The notes beneath the pieces were generated by a model. It was given only the letters and a program-made list of their open reading frames with translations, had not been told where the DNA came from and did no database searches. 19,777 nucleotides of DNA from Selenomonas sp. (lineage in GTDB: Bacteria; Bacillota; Negativicutes; Selenomonadales; Selenomonadaceae): assembly GCF_022771645.1 (NCBI RefSeq), contig NZ_JALFCU010000122.1, positions 1 to 19,777 on the forward strand, given 5' to 3'. Numbering within the stretch: position 1 is the stretch's first letter; each line of letters begins with the position of its first letter. Shown here piece after piece: positions 14,657 through 19,777 of the stretch. The position numbers and the translations under genes were made by a program.

Positions 14657-15850
14657 TCACAGGACATTTGCAAGCAAAAAGTCCAACAGGTTTATCTGCC
14701 GGATGCCCTCGTCTTCCATCGGTAGCGTGTCGAGCGTGAGGATGAATTTCGGATAATTGTCCTTGATTTTTTTCAGCGGTGCAAGTTCGCGTTCGTATGT
14801 CATTGGATCGAGGATGCTGGCCGATACTTGATAGTACGTTCGGGCGCCTCCTTTTTCCGCCACGAAATCAATTTCGCCGTCTCCAAATTTTCCGATGAAC
14901 ACATGATTGCCTCGCCGCAACAATTCAAGATAAACAATGTTTTCCAAGACATGGCCGAGATCACGCCCGCGATCGCCGAGCAAGAGCCAACGCAGGCCGG
15001 TGTCGACGACATAATATTTTCCTGCGAACCGCAGATGCTGCTTGCCCTGAATATCAAAGCGGCTCACCCGATACAGGATGAACGCTTCTTCGAGCGTACG
15101 CAAATACTTTTCCACCGTCATCGGCGACGTCTTCCTGCCGAACGAGGTCAAACTATCCGCGATTTTTTTCGACGTCACGAGATTTCCGACATTGTCCATC
15201 AAAAAACGCAAGATGCTCTCCAAAACATACGGGTCCTGCACGTTGTGGCGTTCGATGATGTCTTTGAGCAGAACCGTGTGATAGATGCCTTGCAAATAAT
15301 CCCGCTTTTCGTCCTCGCCTTCGATCTGCGAGAGATATGGGAATCCGCCGCACCGGACGTACGTGTTCCACGCTTGCGCCGGTGCTGTGTTTGCTAGTTC
15401 GCAATATTCCGCAAAGGAAAGTGGCAACATGGCGATTTCCACGTAACGCCCGGAAAGCAGCGTGGCCAATTCCCCCGAAAGCAGGCTGGCATTCGAGCCC
15501 GTCAGGTATAAATCCAAGCGCTCCTGCTCAAAGAGAGAAAGCACCGTTCTCTGAAACTCCGGTACCAGCTGCACTTCATCCAAGAAAATGTACTGCATGC
15601 AGCCCGCCCTCCGATGTTTCATGATTTCTTGATAAAGCGCATGATACTCCCGCAGGTGCTCGTTTTCCAATCGATCCAACTGGATGAATAAGATGGACGC
15701 ATCCTCCACGCCTTGCGCGCGCAGCCGCTGTGCAAACTGCCGGAGCAACGTCGATTTTCCCGACCGACGGACGCCCGTGATGATCTTGATCACGGATTTG
15801 TCCTTGAATTTTTCCAACTTCTCCAAAGAACGACGACGCTCCACCACCAT
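14657..15850 (-). CDS. AAA_14 / DUF4143 family ATPase
   Basis: A 397-residue protein of a widespread, poorly understood family in bacteria and archaea. The N-terminal ATPase has Walker A GVRRSGKS (26-33), Walker B YIFLDEVQ (87-94), the sensor LTGSNA (116-121) and LLSGRYVEIAMLPLSFAEY. The C-terminal DUF4143 part, with a helix-turn-helix-like region before it (KIADSLTSFGRK), ends in a PD-(D/E)XK-like fold: FGDGEIDFVAEKGG followed by YYQVSAS, where the usual E-x-K is degenerate, so nuclease activity is doubtful. The ATG at 15850 has AAGGAGGG 6-7 bases upstream; codons further upstream are leader. The gene is less GC-rich than the core genes around it. An inverted repeat and a direct repeat lie next to its promoter. 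Cellular role unknown; possibly DNA-binding or mobile-element related. Confidence 0.88.
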   Translation of the reverse strand: MVVERRRSLEKLEKFKDKSVIKIITGVRRSGKSTLLRQFAQRLRAQGVEDASILFIQLDRLENEHLREYHALYQEIMKHRRAGCMQYIFLDEVQLVPEFQRTVLSLFEQERLDLYLTGSNASLLSGELATLLSGRYVEIAMLPLSFAEYCELANTAPAQAWNTYVRCGGFPYLSQIEGEDEKRDYLQGIYHTVLLKDIIERHNVQDPYVLESILRFLMDNVGNLVTSKKIADSLTSFGRKTSPMTVEKYLRTLEEAFILYRVSRFDIQGKQHLRFAGKYYVVDTGLRWLLLGDRGRDLGHVLENIVYLELLRRGNHVFIGKFGDGEIDFVAEKGGARTYYQVSASILDPMTYERELAPLKKIKDNYPKFILTLDTLPMEDEGIRQINLLDFLLANVL

Positions 15851-15880
15851 ACAGATCCCTCCTTCTACGTTACTTTTTCC

Positions 15881-15909
15881 ATTGTAAAATAAATTTCGAA
15901 GCAAATCAA
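15881..15909 (-). promoter_or_regulatory. Promoter of the AAA_14/DUF4143 gene
   Basis: TTGATT (15909-15904), exactly 17 bases, TACAAT (15886-15881) on the minus strand, about 30 bases before the start codon. Both hexamers and the spacing match the rnj promoter. The -35 directly abuts the inverted repeat at 15910-15939. Confidence 0.7.
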
Positions 15910-15939
15910 GAAAAGTTTCCATTCCAGTTGAAACTTTTC
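15910..15939. repeat. Inverted repeat adjoining the ATPase -35
   Basis: GAAAAGTTTC (15910-15919), a 10-base centre, GAAACTTTTC (15930-15939): a perfect 10-bp inverted repeat touching the -35 hexamer. It could be an operator. As a terminator it has only weak T content on either side (TAAAA / TTGATTT). Confidence 0.6.
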
Positions 15940-15972
15940 TAAAATCTCCGTTTTTTCCATTCCAGTTGGAAC
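15916..15972. repeat. Direct repeat pair, 19 bp, one mismatch
   Basis: TTTCCATTCCAGTTGAAAC at 15916-15934 and TTTCCATTCCAGTTGGAAC at 15954-15972 differ at one base and start 38 bp apart. The second copy contains the palindrome TTCCA-GT-TGGAA; the first is embedded in the inverted repeat. The pair is upstream of the ATPase promoter and also lies between the divergent ATPase and lgt genes. Confidence 0.7.
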
Positions 15973-16014
15973 TCCAGTATCATCTTCCCCTTTACCCATA
16001 CGCTCGCGCGGCGC

Positions 16015-16043
16015 TTGTGTCCCTGTTCCGCTTGCCTTATAAT
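16015..16043 (+). promoter_or_regulatory. Promoter of lgt
   Basis: TTGTGT (16015-16020), 17 bases, a perfect TATAAT (16038-16043), 31 bases before the lgt ATG. The -35 is only a half match, the -10 is ideal. Confidence 0.6.
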
Positions 16044-16074
16044 AGAGGGCAGCAATCGGCAAAGGGGTGCTTCC

Positions 16075-16866
16075 ATGCATCAATATTTGTTTTTCATCGG
16101 CGATTTCCCGATCCGCGCGTACGGGCTCGTGCTGTCGCTGTCCATCATTCTCGCGACGGGCGTAGGTTTCTTTCTGGCGAAGGCCGACGGGCGCGGGGAT
16201 GAGAAATACGTCGTCGATCTCGGCATTTATTGTGGCGTCGCCGGGCTCATCGGCGCGCGGCTCTGGGATGTGTTCTTCTTTGACTGGAGCTATTATCACA
16301 ATCATTTGACAGAGCTGTTCAATGTCTGGCAGGGCGGCATGGCCATCCAGGGCGGCGTCGTGCTCGGCGTGCTGACGGGCGTCTGGTACTGCCATCATCA
16401 TCATCTCGACATCGTGCATCTCATGGACGTCTTCGCGCCGGCCATCATCCTCGGCCAGGCGCTCGGGCGCTGCGCGAACCTCTTGAACGGCGACGCGTTC
16501 GGCGCGCCGACGGGCAGCGCGTTCGGCATCGTCTATCCGTCGACGACGCTCGCCTATCACACGTACGGCAACCAGCCGCTCTGGCCCGCGGAGGTCTGGG
16601 AAGGACAGCTCGACGTCGTGATTTTCGCGCTGCTGCTGCTGTACCGCACGACAAACCATGCGAAAGGCCAATGCTTCGCGCTCTACGTCATGCTGTACTC
16701 GCTCGCGCGCTTCTTCCTCGAATATTTGCGCGGCGACTACACCGCGCCCGTGCTCGGCTTGTTCCACAGCGCGCAGATGACGAGCGTCGTCGGCTTCGTC
16801 ATCGCCGCCGCGTTCTTCGTCGGACTGGCGATCAAAAATCGCCATAGCAAAAACGCAACGTCGTAA
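16075..16866 (+). CDS. lgt: Phosphatidylglycerol:prolipoprotein diacylglyceryl transferase
   Basis: Lgt attaches diacylglycerol from phosphatidylglycerol to the lipobox cysteine of prolipoproteins in the membrane. Seen: 263 residues, several membrane segments, AYGLVLSLSIILATG near the N-terminus, GLIGARLWDV (R61), WQGGMAIQGGVVLG, GQALGRCANLLNGDAFG (R132, N135, N138), and ARFFLEYLRGD (E216, R219). Two points differ from the textbook form. Gln92 stands where E. coli Lgt has the conserved His103, and the signature reads GRxxNLLNGD rather than GRxxNFxNxE. Whether this is a lineage-typical variant or a divergent paralogue is open. The ATG at 16075 has GGGGTG 5-6 bases upstream and places the first membrane segment normally; a longer in-frame extension upstream lacks a ribosome site and crosses the -10. 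Monocistronic, convergent with the dehydrogenase gene. Confidence 0.9.
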   Translation: MHQYLFFIGDFPIRAYGLVLSLSIILATGVGFFLAKADGRGDEKYVVDLGIYCGVAGLIGARLWDVFFFDWSYYHNHLTELFNVWQGGMAIQGGVVLGVLTGVWYCHHHHLDIVHLMDVFAPAIILGQALGRCANLLNGDAFGAPTGSAFGIVYPSTTLAYHTYGNQPLWPAEVWEGQLDVVIFALLLLYRTTNHAKGQCFALYVMLYSLARFFLEYLRGDYTAPVLGLFHSAQMTSVVGFVIAAAFFVGLAIKNRHSKNATS

Positions 16867-16910
16867 CACGTATACGATTGGCTGGCAACGAAAAAAATCC
16901 TCTTACGCAA

Positions 16911-16971
16911 AAAGCCGCAGCTTCCGGAATGCGATGATGCATCGCATCCGCAAAAGCTGCGGCTTTCTCTT
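16911..16971. terminator. Bidirectional terminator between lgt and the dehydrogenase gene
   Basis: AAAGCCGCAGCTT (16911-16923) pairs with AAGCTGCGGCTTT (16954-16966) over 13 bp. Inside, TGCGATG/CATCGCA and CGG/CCG continue the stem. TTTCTCTTT follows on the plus strand and TTTTTGCG on the minus strand, so it serves both convergent genes. Confidence 0.85.
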
Positions 16972-16980
16972 TGCTTGACG

Positions 16981-17757
16981 TTATTTCGCGTTGCGCTTCG
17001 GGTTCTTGCACGCGAGGAAGCCCGTGCCCTGCTGGTTTGCGAGCAGGACGACGTCGCTGATCTGCACGCGGCGCGGCGTGTCGACGACATAGGCGATCGC
17101 ATCGGCGATGTCGTCGGGCGTCAGTGGCTCGATGTCTTTGTAGACGTTCGCCGCACGTTCCTTGTCGCCGTGGAAGCGCACTTCGGAAAACGGCGTCTCG
17201 ACCATCCCCGGTTGGATCGTCGTGACCTTGACATCCGTCGCCATGCAATCGATGCGGATGCCGTCGGAGAACGTCTTGACGGCGGCCTTCGACGCGCAAT
17301 AGACGGCAGCGCCCGCGTACGCGTAGAGGCCGGCCGTCGAGCCGAGGTTCACGATGTGGCCGCTGTTGCGCTCGACCATCGCGGGCAGAAACGCGTGCGT
17401 GACGAGGAACAAGCCTTTGATGTTCGTGTCGACCATCTCGAGGATGTCTTCTTCGTTCGTCTGATCATACGGCTCGAGGCCGCGCGCGAGGCCGGCGTCG
17501 TTGACGAGCACGTCCGGCGCGCCAAATTTTTCGAGCACGACGGACGTCGTCTGGTGGATGCCCGCCGTATCCGTGACATCGAGCACGAACGGCGTGACCG
17601 TGACGTGCTCCGACGCTTCGATGTCCTGCTTCACCGCTTCGAGTTTTTTCAGGCTGCGGCTCGCGATGACGAGGTCGTAGCCTTTTTTCGCGAGCGCTTT
17701 CGCCGTCGCCTTGCCGATGCCGCTCGACGCGCCCGTGATGAATGCGTACTTTGACAT
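16981..17757 (-). CDS. Short-chain dehydrogenase/reductase (YdfG-like)
   Basis: A 258-residue classical SDR oxidoreductase using NAD(P)H. Motifs: cofactor loop TGASSGIG (8-15), NDAG at 86-89 (usually NNAG), the structural Asn in DTNIKG (N112), and the catalytic set S140 (NLGSTAG), Y153 and K157 (YCASK). PGMVETPF follows as in the family. The arginine in ASRSLKKLE after beta-strand 2 hints at NADP(H) preference. The closest described relatives are YdfG-type 3-hydroxy acid (serine, 3-hydroxypropionate) dehydrogenases, but the substrate cannot be read from sequence. The ATG at 17757 has AGGAG 8 bases upstream. It begins 12 bases after the chemoreceptor stop, so it is probably read from the same transcript, and it ends at the bidirectional terminator. 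Confidence 0.9.
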   Translation of the reverse strand: MSKYAFITGASSGIGKATAKALAKKGYDLVIASRSLKKLEAVKQDIEASEHVTVTPFVLDVTDTAGIHQTTSVVLEKFGAPDVLVNDAGLARGLEPYDQTNEEDILEMVDTNIKGLFLVTHAFLPAMVERNSGHIVNLGSTAGLYAYAGAAVYCASKAAVKTFSDGIRIDCMATDVKVTTIQPGMVETPFSEVRFHGDKERAANVYKDIEPLTPDDIADAIAYVVDTPRRVQISDVVLLANQQGTGFLACKNPKRNAK

Positions 17758-17769
17758 GTGATCCGCTCC

Positions 17770-19734
17770 TTACACTTTGAATTTTTTCGTTGCTTCCTGC
17801 AACTGGTTCGCGAGTTTCGCAAGCGACGACGAAGCCGTCGCGATTTCGGACGCCGATGCGCTCTGCTCCTCCGCGGCCGCGCTGATCGTCTGCGTGTGCT
17901 CCGACGTCTGACGGCTGATTTCATCGACCTGCCCGATGACGTCGACAATCTTCTTCGTGCCGCCCGCGAGGCCCTGCATCGTATCGTTGATGGCCGTCAT
18001 GTCGTCGTTCGTCTGCGCGATCTTGTCCATGATGCTCTGGAACTCCTCGCCGACGGTGCGAATGGCGTCCGTGCCTTCCTGTACATGGCTGCGTCCGCCT
18101 TCCATCTTCGCGACAGCCGCCGTCGTATCCTCCTGGATGGTGCGGATGCGCGCCTCGATCTCGCCGGCCGCCTGCTGCGACGCTTCGGCAAGCTTGCGCA
18201 CTTCGTCGGCGACGACGGAGAAGCCGCGGCCGGCCTCGCCGGCACGCGCTGCCTCGATGGCCGCGTTGAGCGCGAGCAGGTTCGTCTGCTCGGCGATGCC
18301 GCTGATGGTCTCGACCATCGTACCGATTTCCTTCGAGTTCTTGCCGAGCATGTCCATGACGTCGGCCGTCGCGTTGACGCTCTGCTCGATTTCCTCCATC
18401 TTCGTGACAGAACTTTCCATGAGGCTCTGGCCGTGCTTCGCGGCCTCGGCCGTCTCCTCGGAACGCCCGGACACGCCTTCGGCGCGCGCCGACGTCTCGA
18501 GCACCTGGCTGTCGACCGCGTCGACGCTGTCTTTCACGCCGTCGATGCTCGTGAGCTGCGCTTCCATGCCGTTCGCGACGTCGACGATCGTCTGCGCGAC
18601 GCTCTGGTTCGCCTGCGCCGACTGCTGCGAGCTCGCCGTGAGCTCCTCCGATGCCGCCGCGACCTGGTCAGCCGTGTTTGAGACGTTCTCGATAAGCTTG
18701 CGGAGGTTCTTCGCCATCGTGTCAAACGCGTTCGCGAGGTCGCCGAGCTCGTCGCTCGAGTCGACGGAGACTTCCGCGCGCAGGTCGCCGTCCGCGAGCA
18801 GCGCGGCCTGGTCTTTCAAAATAGCGATCGGGCCCGTGATGCGGCGCGCGAACAGCTGGCAGATGATCATGATGACGGCAAGGCCGATGAGCGTCACGAT
18901 GATGAACGCGATCTTCATGTGCGTGAGCTCGGCGTAAACGACGCTCTCGGGCACGGCCATCATCATGATCCAGCCCGGACCGTCGATTGTCGCATAGGCG
19001 ATAACCGTATCTTCGCCGTTCATGTCCTGCGTGAACATGCTGGAGCCTTTCGTCACCATCTCGGAGAATTTGTCGCTGAGGCCCGGGATGTCCTTGGCAT
19101 CCTTGTCCTGGAGCTCCGTGTCTTTCGACGCGACGACCTTGCCGTCCGCCGTGAGGATCGTGCCCATGCCCGCGCCCTTGTAATCGAGCTTTTCGACGTA
19201 GCCGTCGAGGCTTTCGAGCGAAATATCTTCGCAGACCGCGCCGCCGAACGCGCCGTCCTTCTTGTAATACGGCACAGCGATGGACACGCAGAGCTTGTTC
19301 GTGATCTTGTCGACGTACGGATCGGTGTAGAGCGTCTTGCCCTGCGCCTTCGCGTCCTTGTACCAGCCGCGTTCCTGCGGGATGAGCTTGCCCGTGAGGT
19401 CGCCGGACGGGTAGCTGACGACGCGCCCGTCCTCGCGGCCGATCGTGAGGCCCAAGAGCATCTCATCCTTCGCTGGTGCAATCTCGTCGACCGTCGGAAC
19501 GCTCACGGCATCATCAAGCGCGCCCATGTGCGCGGCAGCGTCCTCGGCCACGCGCGCGTGCGTCGTGACCCATCCGATGACATTCTGCCGCTCGCTCTCG
19601 ACGTTCGCCGTGATCTAGCCCTGGATGCTCGTGTTGAGCGCGCTCTGCGCCATGTAGTAGCCGAGCGCCGACACGAGCGCCAGCATGAGTCCGACGATGC
19701 CCGTGAGCGCCAGGAATTTCTGTTTGATCCCCAT
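17770..19734 (-). pseudogene. Methyl-accepting chemotaxis protein interrupted by in-frame TAG at codon 40
   Basis: A 654-residue chemoreceptor if the amber codon is read through. The ATG at 19734 has GGAGG 7 bases upstream. The first membrane segment is residues 7-29 (FLALTGIVGLMLALVSALGY), then comes TAG at 19617-19615, and the same frame continues without any shift. The periplasmic part looks like a dCache sensor, with RGWYKDA (R122, W124, Y125), YTDPYVD and AVCEDIS, which resembles the amino-acid-binding dCache pattern. The second membrane segment is about 274-295, HAMP about 297-349, and the signalling tip EQTNLLALNAAIEAARAGEA starts near 482. All regions past the TAG are intact, with no other damage. 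Internal re-initiation (GTG at 19551) lacks a ribosome site and would lose the first membrane segment. It may be a recent nonsense mutation, a sequencing error, or a suppressed/recoded codon. The dehydrogenase gene follows 12 bases downstream. Confidence 0.85.
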
Positions 19735-19777
19735 AATGCTTCCTCCCCTTGCGCGATGACCGCCGTCCTCCCCCAAG

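Noticed and set aside
15851..15922. Longer N-terminus for the AAA ATPase starting at 15922
   Set aside because: The extension spans the promoter -35/-10 and lacks a ribosome site, whereas ATG 15850 has AAGGAGGG.
16393..16406. CAT repeat run as a possible microsatellite
   Set aside because: It simply encodes four histidines within lgt; too short to suggest slippage-based variation.
1..19777. CRISPR arrays, tRNA or rRNA genes, insertion sequences, prophage genes
   Set aside because: I looked for regularly spaced repeats, tRNA-like ends and transposase or integrase motifs and saw none.

Overview
The window reads as a chromosomal segment from a moderately high-GC Firmicute. PolC-type DNA polymerase III, RNase J, a tRNA-Ile T-box leader and strong AGGAGG-type ribosome binding sites all point there. 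A Negativicutes genome (Selenomonas/Mitsuokella-like) is my guess from the GC level and protein flavour; the sequence alone does not prove it. Almost everything is on the minus strand. Only a Tat-exported phosphoesterase (3561-4604) and lgt (16075-16866) are on the plus strand. Long plus-strand open frames opposite the minus genes are codon-bias shadows.

Layout, left to right. Positions 1-1384 hold the first 461 codons of polC, which runs off the left edge. Next is rnj (RNase J) with a terminator behind it and a long, hairpin-rich 5' leader. The divergent spacer between rnj and the phosphoesterase carries two opposed promoters and a palindrome. Positions 4662-6754 encode a PdtaS/EutW-type histidine kinase followed by an ANTAR (RNA-binding, AmiR/NasT/EutV-type) response regulator, separated by a palindromic repeat. 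Positions 6811-11749 form one apparent transcription unit: promoter, T-box leader, ileS, a His-rich CsoR-family metal regulator, tsaD, terminator.

Positions 11775-15850 look like an accessory islet. It holds a DHHW/AlgX-like protein whose gene is clearly AT-rich, an AlgI-type MBOAT acyltransferase translationally coupled to it, and an AAA_14/DUF4143 ATPase with repeats in front of its promoter. On the right are lgt, a short-chain dehydrogenase convergent with it across a bidirectional terminator, and a methyl-accepting chemotaxis protein. The chemotaxis gene has a good start and ribosome binding site but an in-frame TAG at codon 40.

Most interesting points: (1) ileS and tsaD share a unit behind a tRNA-Ile T-box. 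This would let uncharged tRNA-Ile control both the synthetase and an enzyme making t6A37, a modification of tRNA-Ile that matters for IleRS in E. coli. (2) The amber codon interrupts an otherwise intact chemoreceptor, in a window where no complete gene stops at TAG. (3) The rnj leader is structured and could be an autoregulatory target. (4) The CsoR-family protein carries 12 histidines in its first 36 residues and sits inside the ileS-tsaD unit. (5) A near-identical 19-bp direct repeat, one copy lying across an inverted repeat, sits just upstream of the AAA ATPase promoter. No CRISPR array, tRNA, rRNA or insertion sequence was seen.
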